Shown here in pieces: positions 8,362-16,293 of a stretch of 64,000 nt of DNA. Positions within the stretch are counted from its first letter, which is position 1; each line of letters opens with the position of its first letter. Below the pieces are notes generated by a model that saw only the letters and a program-made list of their open reading frames with translations, was not told the DNA's origin and did not search any database. Source of the DNA: an uncultured Lachnobacterium sp. (lineage in GTDB: Bacteria > Bacillota > Clostridia > Lachnospirales > Lachnospiraceae); the NCBI GenBank assembly GCA_937889225.1, contig CALAST010000001.1:8497-72496 (forward strand). The letters are read 5' to 3'. Made by a program: the position numbers and the translations under genes.

Positions 8362-8781
8362 ATGGAAAAACTTGAACGCTACTTTTATCCAGCAATTTTT
8401 ACTTATGAAGAAGGAAAGGAAATTGCAGTTGAGTTTCCTGACTTAGATGTTGCTACAAGTGGAAATGACGATAATGATGCATTACTATCTGCTCGTGAAT
8501 TGCTTGGATGTGTTATTTTTGGATTTGAAGAAGACGGAGAAGAACTTCCATCTCCTACACCACTTTCTGAAATAAAATTACAAACCAATGAACACGTTGT
8601 ACTGATTGATGTTTATATGCCATCAATTCGAAATGCTCATATCAATAAATCTGTAAGCCGTACCGTTACTCTCCCTGCATGGCTTAACTCAGTCGCTTTA
8701 GAACATAATATTAATTTTTCTCAAGTTTTGCAGAAAGCTTTAATGGAATATCTTGGCATTACAAATAACACAGTTAAATAA
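8362..8781 (+). CDS. hicB: HicB family antitoxin
   Basis: The protein begins with the degenerate RNase H-like HicB fold (YFYPAIFTYEEGKEIAVEFP, then ALLSARELLG; about residues 5-75) and ends with a C-terminal DNA-binding helix pair (about 100-135, VSRTVTLPAWLNSVALEHN). The ATG at 8362 is chosen because TGGAGG lies just upstream; an in-frame ATG four codons earlier overlaps that site. In the family HicB masks HicA and represses the operon. Toxin and antitoxin are on one transcript. Confidence 0.9.
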   Translation: MEKLERYFYPAIFTYEEGKEIAVEFPDLDVATSGNDDNDALLSARELLGCVIFGFEEDGEELPSPTPLSEIKLQTNEHVVLIDVYMPSIRNAHINKSVSRTVTLPAWLNSVALEHNINFSQVLQKALMEYLGITNNTVK

Positions 8782-8788
8782 TTTACAA

Positions 8789-8833
8789 TAAAAAACCGCC
8801 TTGGTACTGCTAATACCAAGATGGTAAGACGGT
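8789..8833 (-). terminator. Hairpin with T-run, minus-strand orientation
   Basis: On the minus strand, ACCGTC...and GGCGGT close a structure that includes CTTGGTA-TTAGCAG-TACCAAG and is followed by TTTTTTATT. It would end a minus-strand transcript. A 25-codon hydrophobic ORF (8810-8887, minus) ends inside it, but it has no ribosome binding site and is abutted by the IS256 relic. Confidence 0.5.
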
Positions 8834-8993
8834 AAACATATCTCCTAGAAGATATGTTCCAATTAATGATAATATTATCTGAAGCATATAAAAAATAAGG
8901 GATAGTGTAAAAAATTTTGTGTCTTTGGAAAGAAATACCTCCTTTGGTGTAAGAATTAAGATATGACAATTCTTATCAAAAAGGAGTATTTTT

Positions 8994-9358
8994 ATGTCAA
9001 TTCCAAAGGAACAAATTCGACAAATCATTACAGAAAATAACTTTCACAACGTTGCAGATGTCTATGCATATTTAAAAGAAGGATTTAAGGATATTTTGCA
9101 GGAACTTATGGAATCAGAATTGGATGCCACTCTCGGCTATGAAAAATATTAGAAACGGGTTCTTCCAATAAAAGAAACGGACATTCCACCAAAACGCTCA
9201 AAAGTCAATTATGTATACAACAAATATCATAGAAGGTCTGAATCGCCAATATTGAAAAGTAACGAAAGCAAAAAGTGTGTTTCCAAGTGAAACTTCTTTA
9301 GAAAAAATGTTGTATTTGGCATCTCAAAACATCACGAAAAAGTGGACACAATGTAAAT
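8994..9358 (+). pseudogene. IS256-family transposase relic
   Basis: Residues encoded at 8994-9152 read MSIPKEQIRQIITENNF and continue to ELDATLGYEKY before a stop: the N-terminus of an IS256-type (Mutator-like) transposase. After a gap, 9210-9358 encodes TNIIEGLNRQY, a stop, then KVTKAKSVFPSETSLEKM and LASQNITKKWTQ: its C-terminus. The DDE catalytic core is deleted. GATAGTGTAAAAAATTTTG at about 8902 resembles an IS256-family left end. The element cannot transpose on its own. Confidence 0.8.
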
Positions 9359-9481
9359 TAAAAACATTGATTTACAAACTTCTTGTTCGAATAAATCACG
9401 TTTTTATCATACTAATCATACCTTTTGTCATACCTTAAAAATAAAAGACCTGAAAAACCTTAATTTTTCAAGCCTTTCAAG

Positions 9482-9819
9482 TGGACTAGAGGGGAGTCGA
9501 ACCCCTGTCCGAAAACCAATTCCCTGCCCTTCTACGAGTGTAGTTTATCGTTTGACATTCCCTCCACCGTCCGAGGACAAACACCCTGACGGCTTTAGTA
9601 GCTTCATAATACGCCCACTAACGCAAAGCTTAGTTAGTGTCGTTTCCTACATAGTCGAAGCCTGGGTCCTAATGTGTAGGTGCACTAGGTCAGACTGCTG
9701 CAAACTAGGCAGCGTATGCTAAATTTTCTTCAGCGTTTATATTTAAGTTTGCCATTTAACGCATTGCATGCGACTCGCTTCTCCAGCTGCATGATCCCCG
9801 TCGAAACCATTACTAGCCC
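9482..9819 (-). ncRNA. ssrA: tmRNA (transfer-messenger RNA)
   Basis: The 5' end GGGCTAGTAATGGTTTCGAC and the 3' T-arm/acceptor GTTCGACTCCCCTCTAGTCC pair as the tRNA-like domain (GGGCTAG with CTAGTCC). The molecule is about 338 nt, the CCA is not encoded, and the open reading frame starts at GCA (9752). tmRNA with SmpB rescues stalled ribosomes and tags the nascent chain for ClpXP. The smpB gene lies immediately upstream and its stop codon falls within the first bases of the tmRNA. Confidence 0.96.
9705..9752 (-). other. tmRNA tag reading frame
   Basis: From the resume codon GCA the frame reads ANLNINAEENLAYAA and then TAG. The AxAA-type end is what ClpXP recognises in this family. The tag has 15 residues. 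Confidence 0.9.
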
Positions 9820-10280
9820 AAATTTCTAATTTTAAAATCGCGTTCTGCTTCACGACGTTGGTCTTTTCTTGCGATATCCTGACGTTTATCGTAAAGTTTC
9901 TTGCCCTTAGCAAGTGCGATTTGAACTTTTACAAGTCCGCCTTTTAAGTATACCTCAACCGGAACAATCGTATACCCTTTCTGTGTTGTCTGCCCAAGAA
10001 GTTTTTGAATCTCTTTTTTGTGCAACAGAAGTTTCTTTGGACGAAGTGGGTCTTTGTTAAAAATATTGCCTTTTTCATATGGACTGACATGCATTCCATA
10101 AACAATAACTTCTCCGTTTTCGATATGAACAAACGCTTCTTTGATACTGCATTTACCCATGCGAATGGATTTTACTTCTGTTCCATGAAGGCTGATACCG
10201 GCTTCGAAAATTTCTTCTAAAAAATATTCGTGGTATACTTTTTTATTATTTGCAATTAATTTCTTGCTTTCTTTCGCCAT
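9813..10280 (-). CDS. smpB: SsrA-binding protein SmpB
   Basis: A full-length SmpB (155 residues): the OB-fold core opens with NKKVYHEYFLEEIFEAGISL and HGTEVKSIRMGKCSIKEAFV, and the basic C-terminal tail reads KKLYDKRQDIARKDQRREAE. SmpB places tmRNA in the A site of stalled ribosomes, with the tail mimicking the codon-anticodon helix. The ATG at 10280 follows AAAGGAGG. Its stop codon (9813-9815) lies inside the 5' acceptor strand of ssrA, so the two genes overlap by 7 bases. Confidence 0.97.
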   Translation of the reverse strand: MAKESKKLIANNKKVYHEYFLEEIFEAGISLHGTEVKSIRMGKCSIKEAFVHIENGEVIVYGMHVSPYEKGNIFNKDPLRPKKLLLHKKEIQKLLGQTTQKGYTIVPVEVYLKGGLVKVQIALAKGKKLYDKRQDIARKDQRREAERDFKIRNLG

Positions 10281-10386
10281 GCCGGTATCCTCCTTTCTTT
10301 TTTTTCTACTGCCTATTTATTATATAGCATTTTGCAAAAAAATGCAACTAAACTATTTGTGAACTACCACCACTTATAGAAATGGT

Positions 10387-10571
10387 GTTACTGTACAGGG
10401 GTTAGCTTGACACTTCTAAAAAAAAGTATATATTAAAAGTTACTGTACACACAGTACTTAGCATTTACTGCTAAGTACGTATGAAAATGTGAATTTTGCA
10501 AGTAAAAATCCATTTGCGAAGCAAATTTTGCATGGATTTTTACTCGTTACTTGTCACCTGTGAACAGTAAC
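10387..10571. mobile_element. MITE copy 1 (compound, 185 bp) with 8-bp target duplication
   Basis: The unit 10387-10571 is flanked by identical GAAATGGT at 10379-10386 and 10572-10579. It starts GTTACTGTACAG and ends CTGTGAACAGTAAC. A second left terminus, GTTACTGTACACACAG, begins at 10439, and 10439-10571 matches the 133-bp copies at 18582 and 49257. So this copy is a 133-bp MITE with an extra 52-bp left segment. It sits inside the right-end hairpin of the TnpB element. Confidence 0.85.
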
Positions 10572-10625
10572 GAAATGGTGGCTTCAGTAAGAAGTTTGCT
10601 ATTTAAGTTTCCACCTAAGCTTTAC

Positions 10626-11810
10626 TTAGGTAAGCCTTATTCTTACAGGCGTGTCCACTTCGCCTCTACTGTATAGGACATCTACGTCCACAACTCTACT
10701 TTTTCTTAATATGTTTAATGCTCCATTCACATCCGCATTTAACAACTTCCCTTTTGCCGTTCGATACAGTCCTCTGTATATTCGCTTTCCACTAAACTCA
10801 TAATCCAACGGATTGTCTGCATTATACAACGGTATCTCGTCTTTATCCCAAAAACTTGCTTTCGATGTGTAACTTTCTTCTTGTTTCACAAACGCAATTC
10901 CGTTTAATTTACTAAGATATTCTAATTTTTCTCGTAATTTTCCATATGGTATCGTTACAAAATTCTGATTGCTTTTCTTCCCCATATGACAGTTTCTTTG
11001 AAATGTTTCATTATATCCAACTACTAACATTCCAATATCTTGTTCGATACAGTAATTGATAATATAACGGGCGGTTTTACTCATATAATCATTCATTTTA
11101 TTATTGCGGTCTTTGGCAATCGCTCTTTGCCTTCTGGTTGCTTGCTTTCCATACTGCTGTTTATCCTTAATACTTTGCAAACGTGCATGTTCTTTATAGA
11201 ACCATTGATTTATGGATTTCAAGCATATCCCATCTATAATGAAACTGTTCCCCTTTGTGGATACTGCCGTTATAAGATTGTTGATTCCCAAATCAAGTGC
11301 CAGTGCGTTGTTGATATTTAAGTTTCTTTGGATACATGTTGCTTCGTAAATATATTGTATTTCAAAGAACCTGGCATTTGCTTTTGGAAGGATACGTATC
11401 TCTTTGATTTTTTTATCCGCTAGTATCGGGGGTATCTTGATGGTAATCGATGTATGTGTTTTCTTAAAACGATTGGAATATGGTAACTGCAATGTATTCT
11501 CATTTATTCTTACAAAACCAATCACAAGTGTGGCAAATCCGTCTTTTGGCAGATACTGTGGTAAATGACAGTCTTTGTATGCGTATTTGCCTTGTTTGGC
11601 AAGTTTTAATAATCCGAAAAAGGATTTGAAACTACCATCTACTTCTTTTAATATCTGTTGTGCCATATTGGAATTTAAGGCTTTATAGTTGGGACTGTTT
11701 TTTAGTAACGTATAATTTTTCTCATATTTTAAAAACTCACCTTCTGTGAAGTAATATTGTCGGACATTGTAAATTGCTTCATTGGTAAGATTTTTTGCGT
11801 AATGACACAA
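10626..11810 (-). CDS. tnpB: TnpB (OrfB) RNA-guided nuclease homologue, N-terminally truncated
   Basis: The RuvC-like catalytic residues are all present: Asp173 in ALDLGINN, Glu268 in VVGYNETF and Asp360 in NADVNGAL. The zinc-ribbon cysteines between the second and third motifs are absent (YTSKASFWD and onward contains no Cys). TnpB uses an omega-RNA made from its own 3' end to cut DNA next to a short TAM and favours retention of IS605-type elements. The first residues of the family are missing; the frame is open back to the rnr stop codon, with a possible TTG start at 11810 and no ribosome binding site. Co-translation or reinitiation after rnr is possible. Activity is doubtful because the omega-RNA end is split by a MITE. 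Confidence 0.85.
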   Translation of the reverse strand: MCHYAKNLTNEAIYNVRQYYFTEGEFLKYEKNYTLLKNSPNYKALNSNMAQQILKEVDGSFKSFFGLLKLAKQGKYAYKDCHLPQYLPKDGFATLVIGFVRINENTLQLPYSNRFKKTHTSITIKIPPILADKKIKEIRILPKANARFFEIQYIYEATCIQRNLNINNALALDLGINNLITAVSTKGNSFIIDGICLKSINQWFYKEHARLQSIKDKQQYGKQATRRQRAIAKDRNNKMNDYMSKTARYIINYCIEQDIGMLVVGYNETFQRNCHMGKKSNQNFVTIPYGKLREKLEYLSKLNGIAFVKQEESYTSKASFWDKDEIPLYNADNPLDYEFSGKRIYRGLYRTAKGKLLNADVNGALNILRKSRVVDVDVLYSRGEVDTPVRIRLT

Positions 11811-11837
11811 TTCCCGAAGTGAAACTTCACTTCCACA

Positions 11838-13967
11838 CTATTCATCTTCGCTTAAGCAAAGCGAAAAATCAATCGTCCGCATTACCTTATCGGCATTTTC
11901 TACACAAACCTTTACCTTTTGTCCTAATTTATAGCTTTTTCCGGTTCGCTCTCCTACCATTTCATACGATTCTTCAATAAAATGATAATAATCATCTTCC
12001 AAAGCAGTAACGCGAATCAGACCTTCTACGGTATTTGGAAGTTCTACAAAAATGCCCCACTCCATAACACCGGAAATCACGCCTTCAAACGTTTCTCCAA
12101 TATGTTGCTGCATATATTCCACTTTTTTCAGCTTAATCGTTTCTCGTTCTGCTTCTTCTGCCCTACGCTCTGTAGTGCTGGATTGCTTGCAGACTTCTTC
12201 CAGAATTTTTTCATAATGTTCCAATCGCTTGTCATTCAAACGACCTCGCAGATTTTCTTTTATAATTCTATGAATCTGCAAGTCAGGATAACGTCGAATT
12301 GGAGAAGTAAAGTGGCAATAATGATTTGCAGCCAAACCAAAATGACCGGTATTCATCGTTGTATATTTTGCCTGTTTCATAGAACGAAGCGTTAATCGGC
12401 TAATAAGTGCTTCTTCATCACTTCCTTCAATTTTCATAAGCAGTTTTTGCAATTCCTTTGGATGCACTTCATCTGCTCCAATATGAAGCGTATAGCCAAA
12501 ATTGTTAATAAAAGTAGACAGTTTTTTGATTTTTTCACTATCCGGTGTATCATGGGTACGATATACAAACGGAATTTCCTGCCAAAAATAATCGGTTGCT
12601 ACGGTCTCATTTGCAATCAACATAAAATCTTCAATAATTTTTGTAGCTACATTTCTGTCATACGGACGAATCTCTATCGGCTTTCCTTCTTTATCCAACA
12701 TAACTTTTGTTTCCGGAAAATCAAAGTCAATAGAACCACGTTTCATACGTTTTTCACGCAAAATAGCTGCTAAGTCTCGCATTTCTTCAAACATTGGCAC
12801 TAAGTCTTTGTATTTTTCGATTTCTTCTGCATCCTTATCTTGTAAAATTTTTTTCACGCTGGTATAACTCATACGTGTATTTACGCAAATAACGGTTTCT
12901 GCAATTGTATGGTCGATAACCTCACCTTTTTGATTAATTGTCATAATGCAGCTTAAAGCTAAACGGTTTTCCCCTGCATTTAAGGAACAAATTCCATTGG
13001 AAAGTTTATGTGGAAGCATTGGAATTACACGGTCCACCAAATATACGGACGTGCCTCTTTTCAATGCCTCTACATCCAATGCACTATGCTCCTGCACGTA
13101 ATTCGTAACATCAGCAATATGCACACCTAAAATATAGTTTTCTCCATCTTTTCGAAGCGATACGGCATCATCTAAATCTTTGGCATCTTCCCCATCAATC
13201 GTGACCATGACAGTATCTCTTAAATCCATTCTGCCTGCCATATCTGCTTCGGAAACTGCATTCGATACGCGTTCTGCCTGATTCATAATTTTCTCTGAAA
13301 ATTCCATCGGCAAATCATAAGCCCTTACAATCGATAAAATATCCGTTCCCGGGTCATTGATATGACCTAAAATTTCAATGACTTTTCCTTCCGGACTTTT
13401 TCCTGATTTTCCATAATTCGTAATTTCCACAACAACTTTATGACCACTAACTGCACCTTTGGAACATTCTGCCGGTATAAAAATATCTTGTGCAAACTTC
13501 TGATTGTCCGGTACAGCAAAACCAAATGTTTTATTGTGTTCATACGTACACACAAGTTCTTTCATGCCACGTTCTAATATTTTAACAACTGCACCTTCTT
13601 TTCGTTTTCCCATAATGGCAGGATAGACAACCACCTGTACTTTATCCATATGAAGAGCACCTGCCGTTTTCATTTCCGGAATAAAAATATCTTCTGTCTC
13701 ACCTTCTATGGAAACAAATCCAAACCCTTTCGGATGAGCAGTAAAAATTCCTTCCAACTGCTTTTCTTCCGATTTAGCATATTTCCCTCTTTTGGAAAGC
13801 GTAATTTTCCCTTCTTCCATAAGTTCCAGCAAAATTGCTTCCAATTCCGGTCTATCTTCTTTTTTTACCCCAAGTACAATGGCAAGCTCCTTGATTTTCA
13901 TTGGAACATACATATCGTCACACATAAAATCATATATCATTTTTTTGCGTTTCTCATATAATTCCAT
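11838..13967 (-). CDS. rnr: Ribonuclease R
   Basis: A 709-residue RNase R with an N-terminal winged helix (about 1-65), cold-shock domains (KGFGFVSIEGETEDIFIP), the RNB exoribonuclease domain with the metal-binding Asp cluster (DGEDAKDLDDAVSL) and a C-terminal S1 domain ending IDFSLCLSEDE. It degrades structured RNA 3' to 5' and helps clear non-stop mRNA with tmRNA-SmpB, which are encoded next. The ATG at 13967 follows GAGGTG. The TnpB relic is fused directly after its stop codon, separating it from smpB. Confidence 0.96.
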   Translation of the reverse strand: MELYEKRKKMIYDFMCDDMYVPMKIKELAIVLGVKKEDRPELEAILLELMEEGKITLSKRGKYAKSEEKQLEGIFTAHPKGFGFVSIEGETEDIFIPEMKTAGALHMDKVQVVVYPAIMGKRKEGAVVKILERGMKELVCTYEHNKTFGFAVPDNQKFAQDIFIPAECSKGAVSGHKVVVEITNYGKSGKSPEGKVIEILGHINDPGTDILSIVRAYDLPMEFSEKIMNQAERVSNAVSEADMAGRMDLRDTVMVTIDGEDAKDLDDAVSLRKDGENYILGVHIADVTNYVQEHSALDVEALKRGTSVYLVDRVIPMLPHKLSNGICSLNAGENRLALSCIMTINQKGEVIDHTIAETVICVNTRMSYTSVKKILQDKDAEEIEKYKDLVPMFEEMRDLAAILREKRMKRGSIDFDFPETKVMLDKEGKPIEIRPYDRNVATKIIEDFMLIANETVATDYFWQEIPFVYRTHDTPDSEKIKKLSTFINNFGYTLHIGADEVHPKELQKLLMKIEGSDEEALISRLTLRSMKQAKYTTMNTGHFGLAANHYCHFTSPIRRYPDLQIHRIIKENLRGRLNDKRLEHYEKILEEVCKQSSTTERRAEEAERETIKLKKVEYMQQHIGETFEGVISGVMEWGIFVELPNTVEGLIRVTALEDDYYHFIEESYEMVGERTGKSYKLGQKVKVCVENADKVMRTIDFSLCLSEDE

Positions 13968-14065
13968 TCTTTCACCTCTATTCCCATAAATATAATTTTT
14001 CCTTTATAAGACATGTTTTTTATAACTCGCTGTTACATTTCTCTTTTCAAAAAATAATTCATATA

Positions 14066-14093
14066 AAAAGGCTGTCCGAAGACAGCCTTTCAT
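14066..14093 (-). terminator. Terminator after secG
   Basis: AAAGGCTGTC-CGAA-GACAGCCTTT is a 10-bp stem with a tetraloop, followed on the minus strand by a T-rich run. It separates secG from rnr. Confidence 0.88.
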
Positions 14094-14097
14094 TATT

Positions 14098-14337
14098 TTA
14101 CCAAATACCCATATCAAGAATGATTGCAAGCAAAAGGAACAAAATAATACCAATTTTCGTAACATTATTTAACATTCCTTCCATTGAACGACCTTTGTTT
14201 TTGCCCCAGTAAGTATCCGCAGCACCACTAATCGCACCAAGTCCTGCTGATTTACCTTCCTGCATCAAAACAACGACAGTAATGATAAGACTGATTACAA
14301 TAAATAAAATTGTTAATATTGTTCTTAATATATCCAC
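14098..14337 (-). CDS. secG: Preprotein translocase subunit SecG
   Basis: A small two-helix membrane protein: helix 1 (ILTILFIVISLIITVVVLM), a cytoplasmic loop with the SecG signature QEGKSAGLGAISGAADTYWG, and helix 2 near the C-terminus (IGIILFLLLAIILD). SecG stabilises and speeds SecYEG translocation. The GTG at 14337 lies eight bases after AGGAGG; an upstream in-frame GTG overlaps that site. It follows gpmI and ends at a strong terminator. Confidence 0.92.
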   Translation of the reverse strand: MDILRTILTILFIVISLIITVVVLMQEGKSAGLGAISGAADTYWGKNKGRSMEGMLNNVTKIGIILFLLLAIILDMGIW

Positions 14338-14497
14338 GGTTCGCACCTCCTATGCCTCAAAATCATAACTTTTATAAGTATAGCATGGTTTTTTTTGTTT
14401 TTCAACTATTTTTTATTAAATGACATACATCCTATATAAAACTGAGAACTATAAGGTATCTTATATGAAAAACATGCAATTTCTGCATACAATTCTC

Positions 14498-16042
14498 TTA
14501 TTTTATTAACAAGGATTCCCCTGTCATTTCCTTTGGCTGTTCCAATTCCATAATTTCTAACAAAGTTGGAGCAATATCTGCAAGACATCCGCCTTCACGA
14601 AGTGTCCAATTTTCTTCTCCGTTTACTAAAATAAATGGAACAGGGTTTGTTGTATGAGCTGTATGTGGTTTGCCTGTTTCGTAATCTACCATTTTTTCTG
14701 CATTACCATGGTCTGCACAGATAAACATCACACCGCCTGCTTCTTTTACTGCTTCTACTGCATCGCCAACAAGTGCATCTACACGTTCTACTGCTGCAAC
14801 AGCTGCCGGAATTACACCTGTGTGACCTACCATATCCGGATTTGCAAAGTTGATAACGATAACATCATATTTGTCGGATTTGATTGCTTCTACTAAATCT
14901 ACACCAACTTCCGGCGCACTCATTTCCGGTTTTAAGTCATAAGTTGCAACATCTTTTGGTGAATTTACAAGCAAACGTGCTTCATCTACGTTTGGTTCTT
15001 CAATACCACCGTTAAAGAAGAAAGTTACATGTGCATATTTTTCCGTTTCAGCAAGACGAAGCTGTTTTTTACCGCATTTTGCAAGATATTCACCAAATGT
15101 ATTGGAAATGGATTCTTTTTCAAATGCGATTGTCTTGTTTGGAATTGTTTCATCATAATCTTTGAAACATACAAATGTAATCGGCATAAATCCGTTCTTT
15201 CTTTCAAATCCTGTGAAAGCAGCATCACAGAATGCTCTTGTCATTTCGCGTGCTCTGTCCGGACGGAAGTTATAGAATACAACAGAGTCGTTTGGTTTTA
15301 CAACAGAAAGAGGTGCTCCATTTTCTGTAATAACAGTTGGAAGTACAAATTCATCGGTTATGCCTTCTGCGTAAGAATCTTCCATTGCTTTTACTGCACT
15401 TTCAGCCTGTACGCCTTCACCTGTTACTAAAGAATTGTATGCTTTTTCTACACGGTCCCAATTATTGTCACGGTCCATTGCATAGTAACGTCCGGAAAGG
15501 GAAGCTACTTTACCTACACCGATTTCTGCCATTTTTTCTTCTAACGCTGCTACAAAATCACGTCCTGATGCCGGAGGTGTATCACGACCATCTAAAAATG
15601 CATGTACATATACATTTTCAAGTCCGTTTTTCTTTGCCATTTCAAGCAAACCATATACATGTGTGATATGGCTGTGTACGCCACCATCAGAAAGAAGACC
15701 CCAAAGATGAAGGTCAGAATTGTTTTTCTTGCAGTTTTCGATTGCATTTAACAATGCTTTATTTTCAAAAAATGTGCCATCATTGATTTCTTTTGTAATT
15801 CTGGTAAGGTCCTGATAAATAATGCGTCCTGCACCGATATTCATATGTCCTACTTCTGAATTTCCCATCTGTCCGTCCGGAAGTCCTACGGCAAGACCGG
15901 AAGCGTTTCCTTTTACAAATGGACATTCTTTCATCAACTTGTCCATTACCGGTGTATTTGCCATAGCAATTGCATTTCCTTCCGGATTTTCATTTAATCC
16001 GTATCCATCGAGAACCATTAAAACAACAGGTTTTTTACTCAT
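14498..16042 (-). CDS. gpmI: 2,3-bisphosphoglycerate-independent phosphoglycerate mutase
   Basis: The protein (514 residues) belongs to the alkaline phosphatase superfamily. It has LMVLDGYGLNENPEGNAI with the metal-binding Asp, the phosphoserine nucleophile in MGNSEVGHMNIGAGR (about residue 62), HLWGLLSDGGVHSH, DGRDTPP and the C-terminal metal site ADHGNAEKM. It interconverts 3- and 2-phosphoglycerate with manganese. It belongs to the glycolytic cluster gap-pgk-tpiA-gpmI, here separated from tpiA by an integrase gene. Confidence 0.97.
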   Translation of the reverse strand: MSKKPVVLMVLDGYGLNENPEGNAIAMANTPVMDKLMKECPFVKGNASGLAVGLPDGQMGNSEVGHMNIGAGRIIYQDLTRITKEINDGTFFENKALLNAIENCKKNNSDLHLWGLLSDGGVHSHITHVYGLLEMAKKNGLENVYVHAFLDGRDTPPASGRDFVAALEEKMAEIGVGKVASLSGRYYAMDRDNNWDRVEKAYNSLVTGEGVQAESAVKAMEDSYAEGITDEFVLPTVITENGAPLSVVKPNDSVVFYNFRPDRAREMTRAFCDAAFTGFERKNGFMPITFVCFKDYDETIPNKTIAFEKESISNTFGEYLAKCGKKQLRLAETEKYAHVTFFFNGGIEEPNVDEARLLVNSPKDVATYDLKPEMSAPEVGVDLVEAIKSDKYDVIVINFANPDMVGHTGVIPAAVAAVERVDALVGDAVEAVKEAGGVMFICADHGNAEKMVDYETGKPHTAHTTNPVPFILVNGEENWTLREGGCLADIAPTLLEIMELEQPKEMTGESLLIK

Positions 16043-16248
16043 TTTACATTCCTCTTTTCTTTTATTTATTGCTTATTTGTTAAACGGATATTTACAATCC
16101 ATTAACTTTATATTTATATGAACACAGGATGATTCCTGCTTCCTATTAAAATAATACATGATTTTTCTATGTTTGCAACTATTTTTTACACAAGTTTCTA
16201 CACTTATTCAAACATTATTTTGTGCTATTTTACTATCTTACGTCAAGC

Positions 16249-16290
16249 AGATATTCACAATCTGCTTCGTTACTTGCTCATAAACGGATG
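16249..16290 (-). repeat. Dispersed intergenic repeat, copy 3
   Basis: AGATATTCACAATCTGCTTC followed by GTTACTTGCTCATAAACGG matches the reverse complement of copies 1 and 4. It ends only four bases before the stop codon of the integrase gene. Confidence 0.55.
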
Positions 16291-16293
16291 TTA

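Larger units (their letters stand above)
10359..11837 (-). mobile_element. IS605/IS1341-type TnpB-only element, left end truncated
   Basis: The element lies between smpB and rnr. It has a tnpB gene but no TnpA transposase. On the minus strand the right end, once the MITE is removed, reads GAAGCCACCATTTCTATAAG followed by TGGTGGTAGTTCAC, a hairpin plus TTCAC end typical of omega-RNA/right-end sequences (end at 10359). The left end appears to be missing: the tnpB frame opens directly after the rnr stop codon at 11838. Confidence 0.7.

Noticed and set aside
8810..8887. 25-codon hydrophobic ORF on the minus strand ending in a terminator hairpin
   Set aside because: It resembles a type I toxin, but there is no ribosome binding site and the IS256 relic lies directly upstream; not supported as a gene.
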